From: Anaerolineae bacterium
Lineage (GTDB): Bacteria > Chloroflexota > Anaerolineae > Aggregatilineales > Phototrophicaceae
Length of the DNA: 64,000 nt
Direction of reading: 5' to 3'
Assembly: GCA_022825675.1 (NCBI GenBank)
Contig: JAJDWK010000072.1
Location: 1 to 64,000, forward strand
Below, piece by piece: positions 29,766 through 39,273 of the stretch. A program made the position numbers and the translations under genes. Numbering within the stretch: position 1 is the stretch's first letter; each line of letters opens with the position of its first letter. The notes beneath the pieces were generated by a model. It was given only the letters and a program-made list of their open reading frames with translations, was not told the DNA's origin and did not search any database.

Positions 29766-31028
29766 TTGCCCAAGAGCCCGCCTTGCCACTATAGTGAAGC
29801 AGTCGGCAAACCCCACCAAGTGTACCCGAAAGCGCGCGCGTTGTCACATCACAGCTTCCATAATCGCGGCGCAAGCGGAAAGCGGCTGCTGGCAGCCGCC
29901 GCGATTGCCCTGCTGAGTGCGGCGCTGGTGATTGTGCTTGCCAATGCACTCCGGCAAGCGCCTGCTGCACCGCAAATGCTGATAGAGCAGCAGACAGTCG
30001 AGACCGTCAAACCAAGCGTCTGTGTGCACAGCTTGCTGGAAAACGAAGTGCAGGAAGAAAAAATCTTGCGCTCGCTTGCCCTCACGCGTGAGCTTGGCGC
30101 CAGCGCAATTGTACAGTTCTTCCCCTGGGCGTATTTTGAACAGAGCGACGATGACTTCAGCTGGGAGCGCGCCGACTTTATCATCAAACATGCCCGACTC
30201 CAAGGCTTGCATATTATCGCGCGCTTGGGGCTGGTGCCAGAATGGGCGCGGCGCGGCATATCAGGCTCTACGCTCAACACCTTGCCAAGTGAGTCTTTCG
30301 CCGATTTCGCGGAGTACGCCGCCGCCTTTGCCGCGCGTTATGCCGGCGAAGTCGAGCATATCATCATTTGGAACGAGCCCAATTTGAGCTTTGAATGGGG
30401 CTATCAGCCGGTGGATCCGGCGGACTATGCCAATTTGTTGAAGGCGACGTATGCCCGCGTCAAAGCGGCTAATGCGCAGATGACAATCCTGGCGGGGGCA
30501 TTGGCGCCAACGCTGGAAGCGGCGGGAAGCAGCGCCGGCTGGAACGATTTGGCATACCTGCGGGCGCTTTATGCCGCGGGCGCTGGTGCCTATTTTGACG
30601 CGCTGGCGATTCACAGCTACGGCTTCCTCGACCCGCCGGAAGCGCCGCCCGCCGCGAATCGGCTGAACTTCCGCCGCGCTGAACTCCTGCGGGACATCAT
30701 GCTCGAATATGGCGACGCGGCGAAGCCCGCTTTCATCACCGAGAGCGGCTGGAACGATCATCCGCGCTGGACGGGGGCGGTGCGCCCCTCCCAGCGCAGC
30801 GCCTATACCATCCGCGCCTTTCAATTTGCCGAAGCAAACTGGAGTTGGCTTGAGCGACTCTGCATTTGGGCGCTGCGCTATCCGGCAAATCTCAATGCGT
30901 ATCCGGATTATTCCACGCTCATCAGCCCTGATTTCCAACTGAAGCCGATATATTATGCGCTGCAAGCCCATGCCCGCGGCTGGGAAAGTGAGACGAGACT
31001 GTGGCTGCCACCGCCCGAAAAAAACTGA
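29766..31028 (+). CDS. Membrane-anchored/secreted glycoside hydrolase-like protein (TIM-barrel, GH5/GH39-like)
   Basis: N-terminal hydrophobic segment; HIIIWNEPNLSFEWGYQPVDPADYANLLKATYARVKAANAQMTILAGA; FITESGWNDH (two candidate catalytic Glu). Confidence 0.75.
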   Translation: MPKSPPCHYSEAVGKPHQVYPKARALSHHSFHNRGASGKRLLAAAAIALLSAALVIVLANALRQAPAAPQMLIEQQTVETVKPSVCVHSLLENEVQEEKILRSLALTRELGASAIVQFFPWAYFEQSDDDFSWERADFIIKHARLQGLHIIARLGLVPEWARRGISGSTLNTLPSESFADFAEYAAAFAARYAGEVEHIIIWNEPNLSFEWGYQPVDPADYANLLKATYARVKAANAQMTILAGALAPTLEAAGSSAGWNDLAYLRALYAAGAGAYFDALAIHSYGFLDPPEAPPAANRLNFRRAELLRDIMLEYGDAAKPAFITESGWNDHPRWTGAVRPSQRSAYTIRAFQFAEANWSWLERLCIWALRYPANLNAYPDYSTLISPDFQLKPIYYALQAHARGWESETRLWLPPPEKN

Positions 31029-31807
31029 GGCGCGGCAAAATTAAGCGCTTGCTGGCGGCGGCAGCGCTGACGCTTTTGGCGGCGGGCGCGTTTCTCGCTT
31101 TTCAGCGCCTGCTGCCGCCCCAGCCGGCGCGCGCATTCCCAAGCGGCGCGATTGTAATCGGCGTGGATGCCAGCTTTCCGCCTTTCGCCCTCGATGATGG
31201 CGGCAACTTAAGCGGGCTGGATATCGACCTGGCGCGCGCCATCGCCAGCGAAATCGGCTTGCCGGCGCGCTTCGTCACCCTTAGTTACTTTGGGCTGTAT
31301 GACGCCCTGACGACCAGCAAAGTCGATCTTTTGATTTCGGCTTTGCCTATCGAGCCGGGGCGTACTGACGATGTGAGATACTCGCAGCCATATTTTGACA
31401 ATGGGCTGGTTCTGGCGGTTAACGCGCCATCCGCGCCTGATTTGCAGGCGCTGGCAGGCAAAGCCATCGCCTATGAATACGCCAGCAGCGCCGACAGCCA
31501 ACTGCGCGCTTGGGAAAGCGGCGGAAGCCACTTCCAGCGCCGCCCTTATGAGCTGCCGCGTTATGCCTTGGATGCGCTGCGATATGAGCAGGCGGGTGCG
31601 GCATTGATAGAGGCGACCGCGTTTTTCCTCTATCGCAAAGAGCATCCCGCCTGGGCAGCGGCGTATACATACGCGGCGCGGGCTCCCTATGCCATCGCCG
31701 TCCGCCATGAGCCTTGGGATACACTCCGCCTGCTTGATGCGGCGCTCGCAGCTTTGAAAGAAAGCGGTGAACTGGCTAGAATTATCGACAATTGGGTCGG
31801 CAGTTGA
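31001..31807 (+). CDS. Amino-acid-type (family 3) substrate-binding protein
   Basis: IVIGVDASFPPFALDDGGNLSGLDIDLARAIASEIG; DLLISALPIEPGRTDDVRYSQPYFDNGLVLAV. Confidence 0.88.
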   Translation: MAATARKKLRRGKIKRLLAAAALTLLAAGAFLAFQRLLPPQPARAFPSGAIVIGVDASFPPFALDDGGNLSGLDIDLARAIASEIGLPARFVTLSYFGLYDALTTSKVDLLISALPIEPGRTDDVRYSQPYFDNGLVLAVNAPSAPDLQALAGKAIAYEYASSADSQLRAWESGGSHFQRRPYELPRYALDALRYEQAGAALIEATAFFLYRKEHPAWAAAYTYAARAPYAIAVRHEPWDTLRLLDAALAALKESGELARIIDNWVGS

Positions 31808-31825
31808 TATATACAGGAGAGGGCT

Positions 31826-32794
31826 ATGCGCAAAAAAATCCGCTGGGGAATCTTGAGCACGGCAAATATCGGGCGGCGCGTCATCCCCGCCATCCATGCA
31901 TCGCGTAATGGCGAAGTCGCCGCAGTCGGCAGCCGCACTCTTGAGCGGGCGCGCGCCTTCGCTGCCGAGCAGGCGATACCGCGGGCTTATGGCAGTTATG
32001 AAGCCTTGCTGGCGGATAGCGAGATTGACGCCATCTACCTGCCCCTGCCCAACAGCCTGCATGCGGAATGGGCTGTCCGCTGCGCCGAAACGGGCATACC
32101 CACTTTGCTTGAAAAACCCTTCGCCAGTGATGCGGGCGAAGCGCAAAGCATCGCTGATGCTTTCAGCGAGCGTGATGTCATGCTGGCGGAAGCCTTTATG
32201 TATCGCTTCCATCCCCAGCACACCAAAGTTAAAGAACTCATCGCCGCCGGCGGCATCGGCAGGCTGGAAATTATCAACAGCAGTTTCACATTTCCCATCA
32301 GCGACGAGGGCAATATCCGCTTGAGCAAGGCGCTGGCGGGCGGCTCTTTGATGGATGTCGGCTGCTATTGCGTGAATCTGATGCGATTTATGACCGGCGA
32401 AGAACCCGCCAGCGTCAGCGCTAGCGCCCGCATCGGCGCGTCCACTGGCGTTGATGAAGCGCTGGCGGCAACTTTACGCTTCCCCTCAGGCACCATCGGG
32501 CATTTTGATTGCGGGCTGCGCGCCCAACGCCAGCACAGCTACACGCTCAAAGGCTCGGCGGGCATGATAATTGTGCCGACCAGCTTCGTGCCTGACAGAT
32601 CCGCCGATACGCTAGTGCAGCATTGGCAGGGGGACGACTATGCGGAATATGTCATCCCGGCGGTTGACCAGTATCAGCTGATGGTGGAGGATTTTGCCGC
32701 CGCGCTGCTGTCCGGCAGGTCGCCGCGCTTCCCCGCTGCGGATGCCGTGTGTAATATGGCGGTTGTCGACACGCTGCTGGCGGAGGCGCGCTAG
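31826..32794 (+). CDS. Gfo/Idh/MocA family oxidoreductase
   Basis: [63 protein letters not shown]. Confidence 0.92.
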   Translation: MRKKIRWGILSTANIGRRVIPAIHASRNGEVAAVGSRTLERARAFAAEQAIPRAYGSYEALLADSEIDAIYLPLPNSLHAEWAVRCAETGIPTLLEKPFASDAGEAQSIADAFSERDVMLAEAFMYRFHPQHTKVKELIAAGGIGRLEIINSSFTFPISDEGNIRLSKALAGGSLMDVGCYCVNLMRFMTGEEPASVSASARIGASTGVDEALAATLRFPSGTIGHFDCGLRAQRQHSYTLKGSAGMIIVPTSFVPDRSADTLVQHWQGDDYAEYVIPAVDQYQLMVEDFAAALLSGRSPRFPAADAVCNMAVVDTLLAEAR

Positions 32795-34593
32795 ACGGCC
32801 GCTGCCGCCGCCAGCCGCCTTTCACCCGTTTGCACGCGCCAAAGCGCCGCGTATAAGCCATTTTGCTGCAGCAGCGCGTCATGCGCGCCGCTTTCCAGCA
32901 ATGCGCCATTTTGCAGCACAAATATCATATCTGCATTGCGCACGGTGGACAGGCGGTGCGCGATCATGATGGTTGTGCGCCCCACAACAATGCGCTCCAG
33001 CGAGCGCTGTATCGCCGCTTCGGTCTCGTTATCCACCGACGATGTCGCTTCATCCAGGATGAGAATCGGCGGATCTTTCAACACGGCGCGGGCGATAGAA
33101 ATGCGCTGCCGCTGCCCGCCGGAGAGCTTTTGCCCGCGCTCGCCCACAATCGTGTCATAGCCATCAGGCAGCTCGCTGATGAACGCATGCGCTTCCGCGA
33201 TTTTTGCCGCCGCGACAATCGCCCGCTCCGGCACCTGCGTCAAACCATAGGCGATATTTTCGCGTACACTGCCATGAAAGAGAAAAACATCCTGGCTGAC
33301 CAAGCCGATGGCATTGCGAATATCTTTCTGCTTGAGTTCGCGCAGGTCAAAGCCATCCAGCAGGACGCGCCCGCCAGTAACATCATAATAGCGCAGCAGC
33401 AGCTTCACGATTGTGCTTTTTCCCGCGCCAGTAGCGCCGACAATCGCCACAGTGTCGCCGGCGGGCACATCAAGCGACAGTTGCCGGATCACCGCTCGCC
33501 CGTCGCTGTAGGCAAAATCGACAGTGTCCAGCCACATGTGCCCTTTCACAGTTTCCCGCGGCAGGGCGCTGGGACCATCAAGGATTGTCGAGCCGATGTT
33601 GAGCAGGTCAAGTATGCGCACTGTCGACGCCATCGCCCGCTGGTATTGGTCGAAGGTCTCGCCCAGCTTGGTCAGGGGCCAAAGCAAGCGCTGCGTCATA
33701 AAGATGAGCACGCTGTACGCGCCAATCTCGAGCTGTCCCTCAAAAACAAGCTGCCCGCCAGCGACAGTGATAGCGACAAAACCGGTCACAATCGCCATGC
33801 GTATCAGCGGGGTAAAGGCGGAGCTGTAGCGGATGGCGCGCCGATTGCGCTCCAGGTATTCGTTGCTCTCGCGCCGCAGGCGATCCGCTTCAAAGTCTTC
33901 CGCCGTGAAACTTTTGATGGTGGCGATGCCGCTCAAAGTATTCGACAACTGATGATTTATCGCGCTGACCTGTTCGCGGACGGCAGTGTAAAGCGGTGCC
34001 AGCAGCCGCTGAAATTTCAGCGAGCCCCAGAGGATGAGCGGCATCGGCAGCACCGCCAGCCAGGCAACGCTGGGCGCGATGAAAACAAAAATGCCGCCGA
34101 TGACCACTACTGTCGTCAAAATCTGGATGATGTCGCTGGCACCAATATCGAGGAAGCGCTCCAACTGATTGATGTCGTCATTCAGCACCGCCATCAAGCC
34201 GCCGGTGCTTTGGTCTTCAAAATAGGCGAGTTCCAAATGCTGCACATGGTCATAGGCTTCCACGCGCAAATCATGCTGCATCGATTGCGCCAAATTGCGC
34301 CAATACACGCGCTGGATGTATTCAAAGAGCGATTCCAAAATCCAGATAAGCAGCGTAAGCGCGCCCAAAATCAGCAGCTGATGCGTGAGGTCGGTTACGC
34401 CCATGCGCCCGAGCAAGGAGTTTTGCTGTTCGACCACGATATCAACCGCCATGCCTATCAAAACTGGCGGCATAATATCAAATACTTTGCCGAGCACAGA
34501 ATACAGGGATGCCAGCGCCACCCGCCGCTTGTAGACAGAAGCGTAGTTCAAAAGACGGGCGAAGGGATGCCCATCAGGCATCGGCTTAGACAT
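32791..34593 (-). CDS. ABC transporter permease/ATP-binding exporter (MsbA-like)
   Basis: TM half plus [55 protein letters not shown]. Confidence 0.95.
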   Translation of the reverse strand: MSKPMPDGHPFARLLNYASVYKRRVALASLYSVLGKVFDIMPPVLIGMAVDIVVEQQNSLLGRMGVTDLTHQLLILGALTLLIWILESLFEYIQRVYWRNLAQSMQHDLRVEAYDHVQHLELAYFEDQSTGGLMAVLNDDINQLERFLDIGASDIIQILTTVVVIGGIFVFIAPSVAWLAVLPMPLILWGSLKFQRLLAPLYTAVREQVSAINHQLSNTLSGIATIKSFTAEDFEADRLRRESNEYLERNRRAIRYSSAFTPLIRMAIVTGFVAITVAGGQLVFEGQLEIGAYSVLIFMTQRLLWPLTKLGETFDQYQRAMASTVRILDLLNIGSTILDGPSALPRETVKGHMWLDTVDFAYSDGRAVIRQLSLDVPAGDTVAIVGATGAGKSTIVKLLLRYYDVTGGRVLLDGFDLRELKQKDIRNAIGLVSQDVFLFHGSVRENIAYGLTQVPERAIVAAAKIAEAHAFISELPDGYDTIVGERGQKLSGGQRQRISIARAVLKDPPILILDEATSSVDNETEAAIQRSLERIVVGRTTIMIAHRLSTVRNADMIFVLQNGALLESGAHDALLQQNGLYAALWRVQTGERRLAAAAAV

Positions 34594-34708
34594 GTGCTGG
34601 AATTGGTCGCGAAATCGGCATAATCAGGCGATTATAGGGGAGATATCGCCACCGCGCCAGATGGTGAATGGGGCGGGAGCGAACATGACACCGGTATTCA
34701 CCTGCGCG

Positions 34709-35680
34709 CTAGCGGATGAGCCCGCCGCCCGCCGCCCCTGCCACCAGCGCCGCGACCTCAGCATAGTCCACCAGCGGCAAATCGCCGGGGATGGTATATT
34801 TCAGCGCTGACATCGCCGCGCCCCATTTCAACGCCAGCGCGACATCATCATAGGTCAGCCAGGCATAGAGGAAGCCGGCGGCAAAGGCGTCGCCGCCGCC
34901 GATGCGCCCGACTTCGCCCGCCAGTATCGCCGGCTGCCGCCGCTTTTCGCCCGCCGGACTGAGCGCCTGCGCGCCGTCCGCGCCCAGGGTCATCACAATC
35001 AGCGCTTGCGGGTAACGCCGGGAGAGCGCCGCCAGCGCCGCGTCCGCGTTTTGCGCGCCATACAGCGTGTGATAATCGCCCAGCGGGCAGAAGATCACAT
35101 CCGCCAGCGAGAGCGCCGGGTGACAGCCCGCTGCCGCCTCAGCGCCGCTCCAAAGTTTGCTGCGATAGTTGCTGTCAAAGCTGATGCGCCAGCCGGCTTC
35201 TTTTGCCCGCCGCATCGCCGCCAGCGCGGTTTGCGCTGCGCTGTGGCTGATAGCCAGCGTGATGCCAGTGAGATGCAGCAAGCGCGCCCGCCCCGGCGCG
35301 AAAAGGCGCTGCGGCAAGTCACTGGGCTGCATGCGGCTCATCGCCGAATCAGCACGGTCATAGAGTATCTCGCTGGCGCGCGGCGCTGGTGCCTTCTCGT
35401 GAAAATAAATGCCGAGCCGTTCCTCAGGCACCCAGACAACATGGCTGACATCAACGCCGAATTGCGCGATGCGGTTGCTGACATAACGCCCCAGTGGTGA
35501 TTGCGGCAAGCGCGAAAGCCAAGCGGCGCGCATGCCCAAGCGGGATAGCCCGACGGCGGTATTGGATTCGGTGCCGCCTACCCAAATGTCGAAGCGGCGC
35601 GTTTGCTCGATGCGCAGCATGCCAGGCGGCGTCAAACGCATCATCGTCTCGCCCAGAGTTAGCACATCAAATTCTGTCAT
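34709..35680 (-). CDS. PfkB family carbohydrate kinase (2-keto-3-deoxygluconate kinase-like)
   Basis: LTLGETMMRLTPPG; WVGGTESNTAVGLSRLGM; GRIGGGDAFAAGFLYAWL. Confidence 0.88.
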   Translation of the reverse strand: MTEFDVLTLGETMMRLTPPGMLRIEQTRRFDIWVGGTESNTAVGLSRLGMRAAWLSRLPQSPLGRYVSNRIAQFGVDVSHVVWVPEERLGIYFHEKAPAPRASEILYDRADSAMSRMQPSDLPQRLFAPGRARLLHLTGITLAISHSAAQTALAAMRRAKEAGWRISFDSNYRSKLWSGAEAAAGCHPALSLADVIFCPLGDYHTLYGAQNADAALAALSRRYPQALIVMTLGADGAQALSPAGEKRRQPAILAGEVGRIGGGDAFAAGFLYAWLTYDDVALALKWGAAMSALKYTIPGDLPLVDYAEVAALVAGAAGGGLIR

Positions 35681-35767
35681 CGCCTGCCCTGTTGGATTTG
35701 CCGCATTCTCATCACAGCGCGAGCGCCACCGCTAGCGCCCACTTGATGATACCGCTATACTCGCGGC

Positions 35768-36871
35768 ATGGCACATATCGGAATCGACGCGCGGCTGACG
35801 CATTATCGCGTGGGCGGCATCAGCCGTTACACCAGCGCTTTGCTCGCCGCTTTGGCAAAATTGCCATCCCGCCACGAGTTTACCGTCTTTCAAAGCCGCA
35901 AATCCAGGCGGCGTCTCTGCAGCGCTTTTGCCGCCGCCAAGCTCTGGACGCCGCCACATCACCCGCTGGAACGGGCGGCGCTTTCGGTCGAGCTCGCGCG
36001 GCACCGGCTGGACTTGCTGCACAGCCCTGATTTTATCGCGCCTATTAGAGCCGCCAAACGCCATGTCATCACCGTGCACGACCTCAGCTTTGTTCATTAT
36101 CCCGAAACGATGACGGCAGCGAGCCGCCGCTATTATTCTGGACAGATTGAAGCATCGGTCAAGCGCGCCGATCATATCCTGGCGGTTAGTGGCGCGACCA
36201 AAAATGATTTGATTGAGATTCTCAATGTGCCAGCGGACATGATTACTGTGCAGCATCATGGCGTTGATGACGCTTTTCAACCGCTGCCCGCCGCGGCGAT
36301 CCAGCCAGCGCTGAAGGCTTTGGAATTGCCCAGCGAATTTTTCCTCTTCGTCGGCACTTTGGAGCCGCGCAAGAATCTGGTGGGCTTGGCAAAAGCCTAC
36401 CGCGAATTGAAGCGGGCGCTGCCGGATGCGCCGCCGCTGGTCCTGGCGGGGCGCGCCGGCTGGCATTACGAGCAGTTGATGGCGGATGTGACTGCGGTCG
36501 GCATCGGCGAGCAGTTGCTGCTGCGGCATGCTGTTAGCGATGAGCAGTTGCCCGCCTTGTATTGCCAGGCAACCGCGCTGATTCTGCCTTCCTTCTATGA
36601 AGGCTTCGGCTTGCCCGCGCTGGAAGCGATGGCTTGTGGCACGGTGCCGATAGTCAGTGAAGTCTCTTCTTTGCCCGAAATTGTTGGCGATGTCGGCGCT
36701 CTGATAAATCCGCATGAGCCCAGCGCCATCGCCGCGGCGATGGCAGCAGCGCTAACTGACAGCGCCTGGTGTCAAGCGCAGCGTGAAGCCGGGCTGCGCC
36801 GTGCCAGCCAATTCCGCTGGCAAAAATCGGCGCGTTTGGCGCAGGCCTGTTATCAGGCGCTGCTCAACTAA
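35768..36871 (+). CDS. Glycosyltransferase family 4 (GT-B)
   Basis: GIDARLTHYRVGGISRYTSALL; FVGTLEPRKNLVGLAKAY; PSFYEGFGLPALEAMACGTVPIVSEVSSLPEIVGD. Confidence 0.93.
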   Translation: MAHIGIDARLTHYRVGGISRYTSALLAALAKLPSRHEFTVFQSRKSRRRLCSAFAAAKLWTPPHHPLERAALSVELARHRLDLLHSPDFIAPIRAAKRHVITVHDLSFVHYPETMTAASRRYYSGQIEASVKRADHILAVSGATKNDLIEILNVPADMITVQHHGVDDAFQPLPAAAIQPALKALELPSEFFLFVGTLEPRKNLVGLAKAYRELKRALPDAPPLVLAGRAGWHYEQLMADVTAVGIGEQLLLRHAVSDEQLPALYCQATALILPSFYEGFGLPALEAMACGTVPIVSEVSSLPEIVGDVGALINPHEPSAIAAAMAAALTDSAWCQAQREAGLRRASQFRWQKSARLAQACYQALLN

Positions 36872-36877
36872 CCGCGC

Positions 36878-38089
36878 ATGAAGATCCTGCTGCTAAGCCC
36901 AGACCTGCCCTACCCCAGCGAGTCGGGGGCGGCGCTGCGCAACTTCGGCATCATCGAGGGTTTGAGCGCCGCCGGGCACGCGCTCACTCTGCTGACTTTC
37001 GGCGCAGCAGCCGCTCTTTCCGCTGCGAATCCGCTGCATCAACTCTGTGAGCGCGTCCAGGCGCTGCCGCAGCCGCAGCAGAGCAGGCTACAGCGCATCA
37101 GCACCTTGCTGACGAGCGACAGCGCGGACATGCAATTCCGGCTAGAAGATCCCGCCTTCCGCCAGGTTCTTGACGAAACCCTGGCGCGGCAGCCATTTGA
37201 CCTGATTCAATTCTCCGGGCTGGAGCTGGGCGGCTACCTCGGGCAGATAATCAGCGGCAGGCGCGGGGCGAAGATTGTCTACGATGCCTTAAATGCCGAA
37301 GCCCAGCTGCAAGCGACAATCGCGGGAGTGGATAGACGCCGCTTGGATCGCTTGCCCGCTGCGCTGTATTCCCGCGCGCAAAGCCGGCGGCTGGCGCGCT
37401 TTGAAGGGCGTATTTGCCGTCAAGTCGATGGGGTGCTCACGGTCAGTCAAGAGGACCGCCAGCACTTAAGCGCCTATGGCGGCGCGCCCATGTTTGTGCT
37501 GCCCAACGGCATTTTCGCGCGCGCCTATCAGCCGCCGCCAGGCAATATACGCGCGGACAAGCTGCTGGTTTTCAGCGGCAAGATGGATTATCGCCCGAAT
37601 GTTGATGCGATTGAGTGGTTTTGCCGAGCTATCTTGCCGCAGGTTCTGGCGGCGCAGCCCGGTACGCAGCTGCGCGTAGTCGGCAAAAATCCGCACCCGA
37701 GGCTGCAAGCGGTCGCCTCTGGTGCGGCAGTGCAGTTTAGCGGCTGGGTCGAGGCGATTCAGCCGCATCTGCACGAAGCCGCGGCGTATATTGTGCCTTT
37801 GCGCATGGGCAGCGGGACGCGGCTGAAGATATTGCAGGCTATGGCGGCGGGCTGTGCTGTTGTGTCCACTTCGCTGGGCGCGGCTGGATTAAATGAGCAG
37901 GCGCTGGGCGCGTTAATTCTCGCCGATGAGGCGGCGCATTTTGCGCAGGCGGTGCTCGCGCTGCTGGCTGACGCGCCGCGGCGTCAGCGATTGGGCAATT
38001 GCGCGCGTGAGCAAGCCCGCCGCCATTATGATTGGGCGGCGCTGATGCCGCGGCTGCTCACAGCCTATCGGGAGCTGGGACTTGAATAG
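36878..38089 (+). CDS. Glycosyltransferase family 4 (GT-B)
   Basis: MKILLLSPDLPYPSESGAALRNFGIIEGLSAAGH; VPLRMGSGTRLKILQAMAAGCAVVSTSLGAAGL. Confidence 0.9.
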   Translation: MKILLLSPDLPYPSESGAALRNFGIIEGLSAAGHALTLLTFGAAAALSAANPLHQLCERVQALPQPQQSRLQRISTLLTSDSADMQFRLEDPAFRQVLDETLARQPFDLIQFSGLELGGYLGQIISGRRGAKIVYDALNAEAQLQATIAGVDRRRLDRLPAALYSRAQSRRLARFEGRICRQVDGVLTVSQEDRQHLSAYGGAPMFVLPNGIFARAYQPPPGNIRADKLLVFSGKMDYRPNVDAIEWFCRAILPQVLAAQPGTQLRVVGKNPHPRLQAVASGAAVQFSGWVEAIQPHLHEAAAYIVPLRMGSGTRLKILQAMAAGCAVVSTSLGAAGLNEQALGALILADEAAHFAQAVLALLADAPRRQRLGNCAREQARRHYDWAALMPRLLTAYRELGLE

Positions 38090-39272
38090 GGCGGCGCTGG
38101 GGCAGCGCAACCGCCGCTTGAGCGAGAAATTACACCGCGCCAGCCGCAAGCAGCGCGTACGCAATGCCGCTTTGCGCATGGTCGCGGGGCTGCCGCTGCC
38201 GGCGGGACGCGGCGAATGGGAGCGCAGCCTGCTCATCCGCCCCGACCATTTGGGCGATGTCCTGCTTACGATGCCCGCGGTCCAAGCGCTGAAGCAGGCG
38301 CAGCCCGATACCAGCATTCACATGGTATGCGGTCCCTGGTCAGCAGAAGTGCCGGCGGCATATCCCGAAATCGACCGCGTGCTGACATTGGATTTCCCCG
38401 GCTTTGCGCGTGGCGGGGCGCGGCGCAACCCCTATATCAGCTTGCTTCAAGCCGCGCGGCGCTTGCGCCAGATTGGTTATGACAGCGCCTATATCCTGCG
38501 GCGCGATCATTGGTGGGGCGCTTGCCTCGCTTACCTCGCCGGCATCCCGCGGCGCATCGGCTTTGACATGCCAGGGCTGCGTCCATTTCTCACCAGGAGT
38601 GTAGCGCCGCGGCATCAGCATGCGCTAATGCAGAATCTCAGTCTCGTCGAGACTGCTTTCGACGAGCACAGCGGCGGACTTGCGCGCTTGCAATTCCCGG
38701 TAGACCGCGCTGCCAGCGATTATATCGAAGATTGGCTGGAAAATGCCGAAATCCCGCGCCAGCGGCTGCTGATTTGCATCCATCCCGGCGCTGGTGCCAG
38801 CAGCAAGCATTGGTCCGCTGAAAATTGGGCGGCGGTGGCGGATGCGCTCACCCGCCAGTTTGATGCCGCGATGGTCTTCACGGGAACGGCTGCCGAGGCG
38901 TCGATGCTGAGTGAAATTCGGGCGGAGACAAAAGCCGCCAGCCACAGCCTGGCGGGCGGCACATCTGTCAGCCAGTTGGCGGCGCTCTATCAGCGGGCGG
39001 GTGCGGTATTGGGGGCGGACAGCGGTGCAATGCACTTGGCGGCGGCTGTTGGCAGCCCAACCGTCACCCTATTTGGGCCGGCTGACCCGGGCGAGTTCGC
39101 GCCCTGGGGCGATGCCCGGCGGCACATCGTCGTACACAGCGACATCAGCTGCCGCCCCTGTCGCATTCTCGATTGGAGCGCCGATGCGCCCAGCTTCCAT
39201 CCCTGCGTCCGCGATATCAAGCCGCGCCAGGTCATTGAGGCGGCGCGGCGCATTTTGCAGGGATGCGCATAA
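38082..39272 (+). CDS. Glycosyltransferase family 9 (heptosyltransferase-like)
   Basis: RSLLIRPDHLGDVLLTMPAVQALKQAQP; HPGAGASSKHWSAENWAAVADAL; GADSGAMHLAAAVGSPTVTLFGPADP. Confidence 0.9.
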   Translation: MNRAALGQRNRRLSEKLHRASRKQRVRNAALRMVAGLPLPAGRGEWERSLLIRPDHLGDVLLTMPAVQALKQAQPDTSIHMVCGPWSAEVPAAYPEIDRVLTLDFPGFARGGARRNPYISLLQAARRLRQIGYDSAYILRRDHWWGACLAYLAGIPRRIGFDMPGLRPFLTRSVAPRHQHALMQNLSLVETAFDEHSGGLARLQFPVDRAASDYIEDWLENAEIPRQRLLICIHPGAGASSKHWSAENWAAVADALTRQFDAAMVFTGTAAEASMLSEIRAETKAASHSLAGGTSVSQLAALYQRAGAVLGADSGAMHLAAAVGSPTVTLFGPADPGEFAPWGDARRHIVVHSDISCRPCRILDWSADAPSFHPCVRDIKPRQVIEAARRILQGCA

Positions 39273-39273
39273 C

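Noticed and set aside
32863-34623. 586-aa plus-strand ORF opposite the ABC exporter
   Set aside because: Exactly antisense to a clear ABC transporter with Walker and signature motifs; composition (His/Gln/Arg-rich, no domain) is typical of mirror ORFs in GC-rich DNA.
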